Shown: piece after piece, positions 1-6,370 of the stretch | Position numbering within the stretch: the stretch's first letter is position 1 | Layout: every line of letters starts with the position of its first letter | Assembly: GCA_027067085.1 (NCBI GenBank) | Contig: JAMOMM010000304.1 | Span: 1-10,092 of the forward strand | Length of the DNA: 10,092 nt | Origin: Hyphomicrobiales bacterium | GTDB lineage: Bacteria; Pseudomonadota; Alphaproteobacteria; Rhizobiales; Aestuariivirgaceae | Reading direction: 5' to 3' | Position numbers and translations under genes: made by a program | Notes under the pieces: model-generated | The model's database searches: none | The model's input: the letters and a program-made list of their open reading frames with translations, nothing else | Told to the model about the DNA's origin: nothing

Positions 1-430
1 CATCAAGCGTACAAATTGCATGGTCAGGGTTTAACACCTCAACATCAGCAACTTCTTGAATGTCACCAGCAGTTACAACACATGGACCTTCTTTACGAAG
101 AAGCAGTTTCTTTGAACCACCTTCAATATGCATTGCTAACGCAATTTCTTTAATGTTCAAAATGATGTCAGTTACATCTTCACGAACACCAGCAATTGAT
201 GAAAACTCATGAAGAACGCCATCAATCTGAACAGAAGTGATTGCAGCGCCTTGCAGAGATGACAACAGCACACGACGAAGGGCATTACCCAATGTCATAC
301 CAAAGCCACGCTCTAGCGGCTCTGCTGTGATCGTCGCTAACCGACGGCTATCGCGACCAGCTTTGACATCCAACTTGGTAGGGCGAATAAGCTCCTGCCA
401 GTTTTTGGTATCGATATTTTCTTCTTCCAT
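1..430 (-). CDS. rpoA: RNA polymerase subunit alpha, N-terminal part (cut by window edge)
   Basis: The first 143 codons of the alpha subunit are present; the rest lies beyond position 1. Alpha dimerises through its N-terminal domain to nucleate assembly of beta and beta-prime, and its C-terminal domain (not in the window) contacts UP elements and activators. Reading down from the ATG at 428-430 gives a protein beginning MEEENIDTKNWQELIRPTKL. Next come the family hallmarks PLERGFGMTLGNALRR (about residues 38-53), with the arginines used for core assembly, then VLLSSLQGAAITSVQIDGVLHEFSS. A good Shine-Dalgarno AAGGA sits seven bases upstream of this ATG. It is the last gene of the operon visible here and follows rpsK after a 91-nt spacer. 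rpsD, which stands between rpsK and rpoA in E. coli, is absent, as is usual in Alphaproteobacteria. Identification is secure; only the truncation limits the entry. Confidence 0.97.
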   Translation of the reverse strand, partial: MEEENIDTKNWQELIRPTKLDVKAGRDSRRLATITAEPLERGFGMTLGNALRRVLLSSLQGAAITSVQIDGVLHEFSSIAGVREDVTDIILNIKEIALAMHIEGGSKKLLLRKEGPCVVTAGDIQEVADVEVLNPDHAICTLD

Positions 431-521
431 CTTTGCTTCCTTAACGGGCACAGCAAACTTACTGTAATATCCGCTTTTCTAAAACCTACAAAAGGACCGA
501 AACCCGTCTTATACGCGCTTA

Positions 522-911
522 TTAAACACGACGGCGTTTTGGAGGACGCACACCATTGTGTGGGATAGGTGAAACATCACGAATTGATGTAACAACAACA
601 CCAAGAGCCTGAATAGCACGAAGAGCTGATTCACGACCAGAACCGGGACCACACACTTCAACTTCAACAGTTTTCATGCCGTGTTCCATTGCTGCCTTAC
701 AAGCATCATCCGCAGCCATTTGCGCTGCAAACGGAGTCGATTTACGTGAGCCCTTAAAGCCCATTTTACCTGCAGAAGACCAAGAGATTGCATTACCTTG
801 AACGTCGGTAAAAGTAATCATGGTGTTATTAAAGGTAGAGTTTACGTGGACCACACCTGAAGAGATATTCTTGCGCTCTCTGCGACGGGTACGTGACGGT
901 TCTTTCGCCAT
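522..911 (-). CDS. rpsK: 30S ribosomal protein S11
   Basis: S11 is a small-subunit platform protein that lines the mRNA exit/E-site region and helps select cognate tRNA. The 129-residue product has the usual length. Recognisable blocks are the basic start MAKEPSRTRRRERKNISSG, NNTMITFTDVQGNAISWSSAG (about 28-48), FKGSRKSTPFAAQMAADDA (52-70), the family signature EVEVCGPGSGRESALRAIQ (about 83-101) and the basic tail IPHNGVRPPKRRRV. Cysteines at about 71 and 87 stand where small residues are commoner, but the fold residues are intact. It lies 25 nt after rpsM and is presumably co-transcribed with it and rpoA. The Shine-Dalgarno (GGAA about ten bases before the ATG) is weak, so translation may be partly coupled to rpsM. 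The gene ends in two in-frame stops, TAA TAA. Confidence 0.98.
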   Translation of the reverse strand: MAKEPSRTRRRERKNISSGVVHVNSTFNNTMITFTDVQGNAISWSSAGKMGFKGSRKSTPFAAQMAADDACKAAMEHGMKTVEVEVCGPGSGRESALRAIQALGVVVTSIRDVSPIPHNGVRPPKRRRV

Positions 912-936
912 AATGTTCAGTTCCAGACTTTAAAAA

Positions 937-1305
937 TTATTTCTTCTTACCAGCAATAGCCTTAGCAGGGCCTTTGCGTGTACGAGCATTAGTGTGAGTG
1001 CGTTGACCGCGAACAGGAAGTCCACGACGATGACGCAAACCACGATAACAACCAAGGTCCATAAGACGCTTAATGTTCATCGCTTTTTCACGACGTAAAT
1101 CACCTTCAACGATAATGTCAGAGTCGATGACTTCACGCATACTAATAACTTCAGCGTCAGACAATTCATTTACTCGACGGGTAAGGTCAATATCAACTTT
1201 TTTACATACTTCCAAAGCTTTGGCTGGGCCAATACCGTGGATATACTGTAGCGCGATCAAAACGCGCTTATTTGTTGGAATATTGACGCCTGCAATACGG
1301 GCCAC
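937..1305 (-). CDS. rpsM: 30S ribosomal protein S13 (GTG start)
   Basis: S13 sits in the 30S head, contacts P-site tRNA with its basic tail and forms inter-subunit bridges to L5 and 23S rRNA. The 122-residue product starts MARIAGVNIPTNKRVLIALQ and carries the helix-two-turn-helix core (YIHGIGPAKALEVC, about 21-34) and the C-terminal signature CYRGLRHRRGLPVRGQRTHT (about 86-105), ending in a lysine-rich tail. The start codon is GTG at 1303-1305: AGGAG at 1313-1317 lies an ideal seven bases upstream, and only this frame gives the S13 N-terminus. An ATG at 1308-1310 is out of frame and just two bases from the AGGAG. This is the first gene of the alpha-operon block and is preceded by a 211-nt non-coding leader with a candidate promoter. 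In E. coli this leader is the S4 target, but no rpsD is in the cluster here. Confidence 0.98.
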   Translation of the reverse strand: MARIAGVNIPTNKRVLIALQYIHGIGPAKALEVCKKVDIDLTRRVNELSDAEVISMREVIDSDIIVEGDLRREKAMNIKRLMDLGCYRGLRHRRGLPVRGQRTHTNARTRKGPAKAIAGKKK

Positions 1306-1312
1306 GTCATCT

Positions 1313-1317
1313 CTCCT
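1313..1317 (-). promoter_or_regulatory. Ribosome binding site fixing the rpsM GTG start
   Basis: AGGAG lies seven bases before the GTG at 1303-1305. It is too close (two bases) to the out-of-frame ATG at 1308-1310, so it decides in favour of GTG, in agreement with the S13 protein N-terminus. Confidence 0.75.
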
Positions 1318-1470
1318 AATTCAATTCGCTTATAGCGATGTTAATCCTAAACAAATTCCGCTTGTTTTGAGAAAGGTTGAACCCTTTCCATAACAAGTGG
1401 CCACCGTAACGCAATAGGATTTTTCCTATCGTTTACAATAGCCAGATGAAACAACCAGATTTGGTTGAGG

Positions 1471-1499
1471 TTTCTAAGCCAGATTCCCTGCCCCGTCAA
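1471..1499 (-). promoter_or_regulatory. Candidate sigma-70 promoter for rpsM-rpsK-rpoA
   Basis: On the minus strand TTGACG (1494-1499, five of six matches to the -35 consensus) and TAGAAA (1471-1476, four of six to the -10) are separated by exactly 17 bases. The predicted start is near 1464, giving a leader of about 160 nt before rpsM. It begins about 17 nt after the adk stop, where an internal promoter for the alpha block would be useful. This is inferred from consensus only. Confidence 0.5.
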
Positions 1500-1516
1500 C
1501 CATTTAACCACTAAAT

Positions 1517-2173
1517 CTATTTGTTACACCCTTCAATTGCACTTTCAATCTGACTCGTGACGGTTTTTATGTCCGCCATGCCATCAACTTTCCTCAAAAT
1601 CCCCTGTTTCTGGTAAAACTGAACAAGGGGCTCTGTCTTCTTGTGATACACGCCTAATCTGTTTCGCACAGTCTCGGGAGTATCATCAGCGCGCACAGAA
1701 AACTCTGTACCGCCGCATTTGTCGCAAACACCATCAACTAAGGGTGTTTTAAATTCTTTATGGTAGCCCTTGCCGCAATTAGCACATGCAAACCGACCAC
1801 CGATTCTTTCAATCAACGCTTCGTCATCGGCTACAATCTCAATCACGCAACCTATTGAAGCGCCCTTTTCTGCCAAGACATCATCAAGAATATGCGCTTG
1901 AACAACATTGCGTGGCACGCCATCAAGGATAAAACCGCCGCGAGCATCTTTTTCATCCAAACGTTCTGATAAAATTTCCATCACCACAAAGTCTGAAACC
2001 AGTTCACCTCGGTCCATCAGCTTTTTAGCTTCAAGGCCACAAGGTGTTCCATTTTTAGCAGCGGTGCGCAACATATCGCCAGTAGATAGATGAAGCAGTT
2101 TCTGCGACAGTTCGAGATTCTTAGCTTGGGTACCCTTGCCTGCACCAGGAGGCCCAAGAAGAATAATGTTCAT
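1517..2173 (-). CDS. adk: Adenylate kinase (zinc-type, long LID)
   Basis: Adenylate kinase interconverts ATP + AMP and 2 ADP in the cytoplasm and keeps the adenylate pool balanced. The 218-residue protein starts MNIILLGPPGAGKGTQ, with the P-loop GPPGAGKGT at about 7-15. LHLSTGDMLR (27-36) and the segment around residues 84-89 form the AMP site. IERIGGR (121-127) and VRADD...RNRL (160-173) supply the arginines that contact the phosphates. The LID carries a Cys4 zinc site, CANC at 130-133 and CDKC at 150-153. The usual DGFPRT motif reads DGVPRN here, with the key arginine (88) kept. I chose the ATG at 2171-2173 over a GTG 54 bases upstream. It gives the canonical N-terminus, has GGAAG eight bases before it, and starts one base after the secY stop, implying translational coupling. 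adk directly after secY is typical of Alphaproteobacteria. Confidence 0.97.
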   Translation of the reverse strand: MNIILLGPPGAGKGTQAKNLELSQKLLHLSTGDMLRTAAKNGTPCGLEAKKLMDRGELVSDFVVMEILSERLDEKDARGGFILDGVPRNVVQAHILDDVLAEKGASIGCVIEIVADDEALIERIGGRFACANCGKGYHKEFKTPLVDGVCDKCGGTEFSVRADDTPETVRNRLGVYHKKTEPLVQFYQKQGILRKVDGMADIKTVTSQIESAIEGCNK

Positions 2174-2174
2174 T

Positions 2175-3551
2175 TTACAATCTTCCACGGTTGGTTGAGC
2201 GTGAACCTTTGCCTTTGCCCTTACCACCCTTACCGCCGCGCAGTTTGGACTTCTGTATCAAGCTCTCATATTGTTGTGCCAACAAATGACTTTGCACTTG
2301 TGCAACAGTATCCATTGTAACCGACACCACAATGAGCAGCGATGTTCCTCCAAAGAAGAATGGTAAACCAGCTTTAGTCGTCAATATTTCGGGCAGTAAA
2401 CAAATCGCGGCAAGATAAAGCGAACCAACCACAGTAATACGTGTAAGTACATAATCAATGTGTTCTGCGGTACGCTCACCTGGCCGAATACCTGGAATAA
2501 AGCCACCAGCTTTTTTCAGATTATCAGCGGTTTCTTTCGGGTTGAACATGATCGCCGTATAGAAAAATGCAAAGAAAATAATCATAACGACATAAAATGT
2601 CAGGAACAATGGTTGCCCACGACCTAGTAACGTCGTCACATAGCCAAGCCAACCACCTGCCCCTTGTGAGAAGTTAGCCACCGTAATAGGCAACAACAAC
2701 AACGAAGAGGCAAAAATTGGAGGGATAACACCCGCCGTATTCAACTTCAGAGGCAGGTGAGATTTCTCACCTTGAAAGACTTTGTTGCCCTGCTGACGTT
2801 TTGGATATTGAACATTGAGTTTGCGTTGAGCCCGCTCAAAGAAAATAACCAGAGCAATAACCAACAACACCATGACAATAACGCCAATAATGACAAAGGT
2901 TGATAATTGGCCAGTACGTCCAAGTTCTAACGTTCCGATAATCGCGCCTGGTAACCCAGACACAATGCCAGCAAAGATAATAAGAGAAATACCGTTACCG
3001 ATGCCGCGAGCCGTAATTTGCTCACCAAGCCACATCAAGAACACAGTACCACCAGTCAGCGTAATAACAGCACTGATTCTAAAGAATAATCCAGGGTCGA
3101 GCACCACATTGCCCTGCCCTTCCAGCCCCACAGCAATGCCATAAGCTTGTAGCGCCGCCAAAACAACCGTTCCGTAACGAGTGTATTGGTTCATCTTCTT
3201 ACGGCCCTGCTCGCCCTCTTTCTTGAGTTGTTCAAGATGAGGTGAAACAGTCGTCATCAATTGCATAATAATTGACGCCGAAATGTAAGGCATAATATTA
3301 AGGGCAAAAATCGCCATGCGACCAAGTGCACCGCCACCAAGCGAGTTAATCCAACCAAGGATGCCTGAAGATTGCTGCTGAACCAACTGGTTAAGTGCAA
3401 CCGCATCAATACCTGGCATAGGAATAAAAGTACCAAGCCGATAAACGATTAACGCACCCAGTGTAAACCAGATGCGTTTTTTCAATTCGTCAGCTTTTCC
3501 TAATGAAGAAAGGTTAAAGTTGGCGGCCATTTGTTCTGCAGCAGATGCCAT
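2175..3551 (-). CDS. secY: Protein translocase channel subunit SecY
   Basis: SecY is the ten-helix membrane channel that, with SecE and SecG, passes unfolded proteins across or into the inner membrane, driven by SecA or the ribosome. The 458-residue protein begins MASAAEQMAANFNLSSLGKA, the usual alphaproteobacterial N-terminus. KADELKKRIWFTLGALIVYRLGTFIPMPGI covers TM1. The plug and second helix lie at about 70-100, and further hydrophobic segments run at about 124-142, 156-175, 187-207, 217-238, 274-292, 314-336, 369-390 and 396-412. The cytoplasmic C4 loop (FERAQRKLNVQYPKRQQG, about 238-255) and C5 loop (GGFIPGIRPGERTAEHI, 349-365), which bind SecA and the ribosome, are intact. The C-terminus ends in a glycine/lysine-rich tail from about residue 438 that looks longer than usual. 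AAGGA seven bases before the ATG supports the start. It follows rplO after 97 nt and is coupled to adk. Confidence 0.98.
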   Translation of the reverse strand: MASAAEQMAANFNLSSLGKADELKKRIWFTLGALIVYRLGTFIPMPGIDAVALNQLVQQQSSGILGWINSLGGGALGRMAIFALNIMPYISASIIMQLMTTVSPHLEQLKKEGEQGRKKMNQYTRYGTVVLAALQAYGIAVGLEGQGNVVLDPGLFFRISAVITLTGGTVFLMWLGEQITARGIGNGISLIIFAGIVSGLPGAIIGTLELGRTGQLSTFVIIGVIVMVLLVIALVIFFERAQRKLNVQYPKRQQGNKVFQGEKSHLPLKLNTAGVIPPIFASSLLLLPITVANFSQGAGGWLGYVTTLLGRGQPLFLTFYVVMIIFFAFFYTAIMFNPKETADNLKKAGGFIPGIRPGERTAEHIDYVLTRITVVGSLYLAAICLLPEILTTKAGLPFFFGGTSLLIVVSVTMDTVAQVQSHLLAQQYESLIQKSKLRGGKGGKGKGKGSRSTNRGRL

Positions 3552-3583
3552 TTTTTTATCCTTTTAAAGTCCCTAGTCGATTA

Positions 3584-3597
3584 AGCCTATATAGGCT
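3584..3597. repeat. Perfect 14-bp palindrome in the rplO-secY spacer
   Basis: AGCCTATATAGGCT is its own reverse complement. As RNA it could form a five-pair stem with an ATAT loop. It lacks a following T-run, so it is not a typical terminator. As DNA it could be a dimeric-protein site overlapping the candidate -10 element. Whether it has any function is inference. Confidence 0.45.
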
Positions 3598-3615
3598 CCC
3601 AAATCGAAATAACAA
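3588..3615 (-). promoter_or_regulatory. Candidate internal promoter upstream of secY
   Basis: Within the 97-nt rplO-secY spacer the minus strand reads TTGTTA (3610-3615), 16 bases, then TATATA (3588-3593). Each hexamer matches four of six consensus positions, so this is a weak candidate. The putative -10 lies in the centre of the 14-bp palindrome at 3584-3597. Confidence 0.3.
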
Positions 3616-3648
3616 CTCTATCCTTAATTGGAAACTTTGTTTTATGTT

Positions 3649-4134
3649 TTACGATTTGTCGTCGTCAGCTACTTTAAGCTCAACAATGCTAACATTGCCA
3701 CCAGCTTTTTCAACGGCTTCAAGTGCTGTTTTAGACGCGTGGTTCACAACAAAAGAAACTTTTGAGGTAATCTCACCCTTGCCCAAAAGACGAACACCAT
3801 CCCAAGGCTTGTTGATTAGACCAGCTTTTGACATTGCTTGCGCAGTAATTGGCTGCTTAGCATCAAGTTTCTTTTCATCGATGGCAGTTTGGATCCGGCC
3901 CAAATTAACAACGTTAAAACGTTTAGCATTTGGATTGTTAAACCCGCGTTTTGGCAAACGACGGTAAATAGGCATTTGACCGCCTTCAAAACCTTTAATC
4001 GCTACACCTGAACGAGATTTTTGACCCTTAACACCACGGCCAGCAGTTTTACCAGTGCCTGAACCGATACCACGGCCAACACGTTTACGTTCTTTGCGGG
4101 CGCCTGCATTGTCTGCTAATTCATTAAGCCTCAT
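3649..4134 (-). CDS. rplO: 50S ribosomal protein L15
   Basis: L15 is a late-assembly protein of the large subunit that reaches into 23S rRNA with a long glycine- and arginine-rich N-terminal extension. The 161-residue product starts MRLNELADNAGARKERKRVG, followed by RGIGSGTGKTAGRGVKGQKS (about 21-40). GFEGGQMPIYRRLPKRGF (48-65) is next, and the C-terminal domain contains VVNHASKTALEAVEKAGGNV, close to the family signature. The ATG at 4132-4134 is preferred because it gives the standard N-terminus. A GTG four codons upstream (4144-4146) would add MSKA and cannot be excluded, since neither start has a strong Shine-Dalgarno (AAGAAGTGA lies eight bases before the ATG). The acidic end VADDDKS is unremarkable. 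It follows rpmD after about 34 nt in the order of the spc operon. Confidence 0.96.
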   Translation of the reverse strand: MRLNELADNAGARKERKRVGRGIGSGTGKTAGRGVKGQKSRSGVAIKGFEGGQMPIYRRLPKRGFNNPNAKRFNVVNLGRIQTAIDEKKLDAKQPITAQAMSKAGLINKPWDGVRLLGKGEITSKVSFVVNHASKTALEAVEKAGGNVSIVELKVADDDKS

Positions 4135-4168
4135 GGCCTTGCTCACTTCTTAATTCAAAAATTCAATA

Positions 4169-4360
4169 TTAGGATTCGTCAACGATCGTGACAAGGTGCG
4201 CGACCTTACGAATCATACCACGAACTTCTGGTGTGTCTTTCAATGTACGACGACGGTGCATTTTGTTCAAACCCAAACCGATAAGCGTTGCACGCTGATC
4301 ACCGGGACGACGAATTGCACTACCAGTTTGTTCAACAGTAACTGTGCTATCTTTAGCCAT
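4169..4360 (-). CDS. rpmD: 50S ribosomal protein L30
   Basis: L30 is a small large-subunit protein with a ferredoxin-like beta-alpha-beta fold that packs on 23S rRNA. The 63-residue product has normal length. VTVEQTGSAIRRPGDQRATL (about 7-26) is the first strand and helix, and IGLGLNKMHRRRTLKDTPEV (27-46) is the conserved core containing the family signature, followed by RGMIRKVAHLVTIVDES. The ATG at 4358-4360 has AAGGA at a suitable distance. It stands between rpsE (32 nt before it) and rplO, the standard spc arrangement. The name is secure from both sequence and position. Confidence 0.96.
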   Translation of the reverse strand: MAKDSTVTVEQTGSAIRRPGDQRATLIGLGLNKMHRRRTLKDTPEVRGMIRKVAHLVTIVDES

Positions 4361-4392
4361 CTTCTTGTCCTTAATTCAAAATAGTAAAGGTT

Positions 4393-4935
4393 TTAAACTT
4401 CACTCTCGCTAGTGGCCGCACGACGACGTGCCGTAATTTCACTAACTTTCTTACCACGGCGCGCCGCAACAGCACGAGGGCTTGTTTCATTTTTCAACGC
4501 ATCAAAAGTCGCGCGGATCATATTGTACGGGTTTGAAGAACCAATTGACTTGGCCACAATATCTTGGATACCAAGAGTTTCAAACACTGCACGCATAGGA
4601 CCACCAGCAATAATACCAGTACCTGGAGGTGCCGAACGAAGGAAAACCTTACCAGCACCGTGACGTCCATGGACATCATGATGAAGCGTACGTCCCTCAC
4701 GTAGCGGCACGCGGATCATTTCGCGTTTTGCTGCTTCCGTTGCTTTACGAATGGCTTCTGGCACTTCACGTGCTTTACCATGACCAAAGCCTGCACGGCC
4801 TTTTTGGTCTCCGATTACAACCAATGCCGCAAATGCAAACCGACGGCCGCCTTTTACAACTTTAGCAACGCGGTTAATGTGGACCAAGCGGTCTACAAAT
4901 TCACTGTCTCGATCGTCACGATCCCGATTACTCAT
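4393..4935 (-). CDS. rpsE: 30S ribosomal protein S5
   Basis: S5 lies at the back of the 30S neck, contributes with S3 and S4 to the mRNA entry channel and helicase activity, and influences decoding accuracy. The 180-residue product has a charged start MSNRDRDDRDSEFVDRLVHI. The double-stranded-RNA-binding domain follows (NRVAKVVKGGRRFAFAALVV, about 21-40, then GDQKGRAGFGHGKAREVPEA, 42-61). The C-terminal domain holds RHGAGKVFLRSAPPGTGIIA (91-110) and MRAVFETLGIQDIVAKSIGS. The VVKGGRRF loop, where spectinomycin-resistance substitutions map in other bacteria, looks wild type. GGGTGA seven bases upstream supports the ATG at 4933-4935. The C-terminal tail (about 160-180) is rich in R and K and then S and E, which is normal family variation. 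It is flanked by rplR and rpmD. Confidence 0.98.
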   Translation of the reverse strand: MSNRDRDDRDSEFVDRLVHINRVAKVVKGGRRFAFAALVVIGDQKGRAGFGHGKAREVPEAIRKATEAAKREMIRVPLREGRTLHHDVHGRHGAGKVFLRSAPPGTGIIAGGPMRAVFETLGIQDIVAKSIGSSNPYNMIRATFDALKNETSPRAVAARRGKKVSEITARRRAATSESEV

Positions 4936-4980
4936 TGGCTTGTCACCCGTTTCTGCATAATCATTTTAATTCGTTTTCTA

Positions 4981-5346
4981 TTAGAAGCTCAGACCGTTTT
5001 CACGGGCCGCTTCTGCTAATGCTTTTACGCGACCATGATAGATGTATGGCCCACGATCAAAAACAACATCTGTTACACCTGCTTTAACAGCACGTTCGGC
5101 AACCAATTTGCCAATCGCTGTTGCCGCATCTGTATCAGCACCTGTTTTCAAAGACTTTTTAAGATCTTTTTCCATGCTCGATGCGGCTGCAACAGTCACA
5201 CCATTTTTATCATCGATAATTTGAGCATAGATATTCTTAGACGAACGGAATACAGACAACCGAGGCCGTCCCATTTCGTTATTCTTCTTAAGCGTACGGC
5301 GAATGCGCGCCTTACGCCTTGCCATGACTTTATTTTTATCAGCCAT
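4981..5346 (-). CDS. rplR: 50S ribosomal protein L18
   Basis: L18 binds 5S rRNA and, with L5, anchors it to the large subunit. The 121-residue product begins with a very basic tail, MADKNKVMARRKARIRRTLK, then PRLSVFRSSKNIYAQIIDD (28-46), VAAASSMEKDL (52-62) and the conserved end DVVFDRGPYIYHGRVKALAE (about 93-112) AARENGLSF. Length and motif order match the family. The ATG at 5344-5346 has AAGGA about ten bases upstream; the next methionine (residue 8) has no comparable site, so the longer form is preferred. It follows rplF by 39 nt and precedes rpsE by 45 nt. Confidence 0.97.
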   Translation of the reverse strand: MADKNKVMARRKARIRRTLKKNNEMGRPRLSVFRSSKNIYAQIIDDKNGVTVAAASSMEKDLKKSLKTGADTDAATAIGKLVAERAVKAGVTDVVFDRGPYIYHGRVKALAEAARENGLSF

Positions 5347-5385
5347 TTGTCTAGTGTCCTTCGATTCAAATCCGATTTAGCGAAC

Positions 5386-5919
5386 TTATTTCTTCTTGCC
5401 TTCCTTACGGAAGATATACTCATCAGCGTACTTAATACCTTTGCCTTTATAAGGCTCTGGTTTACGCCATTCACGGATTTCCGCAGCTACTTGGCCTACT
5501 TGTTGTTTATCAATACCGCTAACAATAATTTCTGTTGGCTTTGGTGTTACAACAGTAATGCCTTCAGGAATGTCATATACAACATCATGGCTGTAACCAA
5601 GATTAAGTTTTAGACCTTTACCCTGAACAGCGGCACGATAACCAACACCATTGATATGCAAGGTTTTTGAAAACCCATCAGTAACACCAACCATAAGGTT
5701 AGCAATCAACGTGCGGCACATGCCCCAAGCAGAACGAGACGCTTTAGTCTTATTGCGAGGTGCAACAACAACTTGATTGTCTTCTAGTTTCACAGAAACT
5801 AAAGAAACAAGACAAGTTTGCAACTCACCCTTTGGACCTTTAACGCTTACCGTTTGGCCTTCGACATTAACTGTTACACCCGCAGGTACAACAACTGGTT
5901 TCTTCCCAATACGAGACAT
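5386..5919 (-). CDS. rplF: 50S ribosomal protein L6
   Basis: L6 has two related domains and sits near the base of the L7/L12 stalk and the sarcin-ricin loop, helping factor binding. The 177-residue product starts MSRIGKKPVVVPAGVTVNVE and continues VSVKGPKGEL (25-34). HINGVGYRAAVQGKGLKLNLGYS follows (88-110), and the C-terminal signature PEPYKGKGIKYADE lies at 154-167. The segment at about 34-48 (LQTCLVSLVSVKLED) and the SAWGMCRT stretch (63-70) differ somewhat from common versions. The ATG at 5917-5919 is chosen because it gives the universal MSRIGKKP start and has AAAGGA six bases before it. A GTG five codons upstream lies before that ribosome site. It follows rpsH by 27 nt. Confidence 0.97.
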   Translation of the reverse strand: MSRIGKKPVVVPAGVTVNVEGQTVSVKGPKGELQTCLVSLVSVKLEDNQVVVAPRNKTKASRSAWGMCRTLIANLMVGVTDGFSKTLHINGVGYRAAVQGKGLKLNLGYSHDVVYDIPEGITVVTPKPTEIIVSGIDKQQVGQVAAEIREWRKPEPYKGKGIKYADEYIFRKEGKKK

Positions 5920-5946
5920 GGGTTTTCCTTTCACGCGATCTTTAAA

Positions 5947-6345
5947 TTAAAAGACCGTACAAATAACTTCACCGCCAACGTTAGCATCACGTGCAGACGT
6001 ATCTGACATAACACCTTTCGACGTTGACAAAATCGAAATACCAAGACCGTTATAAACAGTCGCTAAATTTTCAATCGGCGTATAGACGCGCCGCCCAGGT
6101 TTTGAAACCCGCTTAATTTCGCGAATGACTGGCTCTCCATCATAGTATTTCAACTCGATTTCAAGATCAGACTTGCCACCATCATAGTCTACTTTCGCAT
6201 AACCACGAATGAAGCCTTCTGTTTCCAAAACATCAAGCACACTAGCGCGAAAGCGAGAAGCAGGTGCTGCTACTTTACTTTTACCACGCATCTGTGCGTT
6301 TCTGATACGGGTGAGCATATCACCGACTGGATCTGTCGTACTCAT
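5947..6345 (-). CDS. rpsH: 30S ribosomal protein S8
   Basis: S8 binds helix 21 of 16S rRNA early in 30S assembly. In E. coli it is also the autogenous repressor of the spc operon, binding the mRNA at the start of rplE. The 132-residue product begins MSTTDPVGDMLTRIRNAQMR. It has the first alpha/beta domain to about residue 68 and the C-terminal RNA-binding domain, with the signature GLGISILSTSKGVMSD (100-115) ending ANVGGEVICTVF. AAGGAG nine bases before the ATG at 6343-6345 supports the start. It lies 25 nt after rpsN. Because the regulator itself is encoded in this operon, the hairpin in early rplE (7224-7247) is a plausible target; that link is inferred. Confidence 0.98.
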   Translation of the reverse strand: MSTTDPVGDMLTRIRNAQMRGKSKVAAPASRFRASVLDVLETEGFIRGYAKVDYDGGKSDLEIELKYYDGEPVIREIKRVSKPGRRVYTPIENLATVYNGLGISILSTSKGVMSDTSARDANVGGEVICTVF

Positions 6346-6370
6346 TTGCCGTTACTCCTTAAATCTCTTC

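Larger units (their letters stand above)
1306..1516 (-). other. adk-rpsM intergenic region: leader of the alpha-operon block
   Basis: This is the longest non-coding stretch of the window, 211 nt between the adk stop and the rpsM start. No credible gene lies in it on either strand. On the coding strand, in order of transcription, it holds a sigma-70-like promoter (1471-1499), a 6-bp hairpin with a 4-nt loop (CAACCA/TGGTTG, 1452-1467), a second 6-bp hairpin (ATAGGA/TCCTAT, 1414-1429), a third stem (GAAAGG/CCTTTC at about 1371-1388) and the rpsM ribosome binding site. None of the hairpins is GC-rich with a T-run, so they do not look like intrinsic terminators. The hexamer ATCTGG occurs three times (1442-1447, 1455-1460, 1479-1484). 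The position matches the spc/alpha operon boundary of E. coli. Confidence 0.6.

Noticed and set aside
431..521. Possible promoter TTGTAG-16-TATTAC before rpoA
   Set aside because: The -35 matches only three of six positions; the spacer otherwise holds just the rpoA ribosome site, so I do not annotate it.
1414..1429. Hairpin ATAGGA/TCCTAT as a terminator after adk
   Set aside because: The stem is short and A/T-rich and no T-run follows on the transcribed strand, so it does not meet the pattern of an intrinsic terminator.
2174..2227. An 18-codon upstream extension of adk starting with GTG
   Set aside because: It lies inside the secY end in another frame and would place residues before the canonical MNIILLGPPGAGKGT start, which has its own ribosome site.
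5035..5613. A 192-codon open frame on the plus strand
   Set aside because: It lies opposite rplR and rplF, has no ribosome site or recognisable family, and its composition is that expected of an antisense shadow of two well-identified genes.
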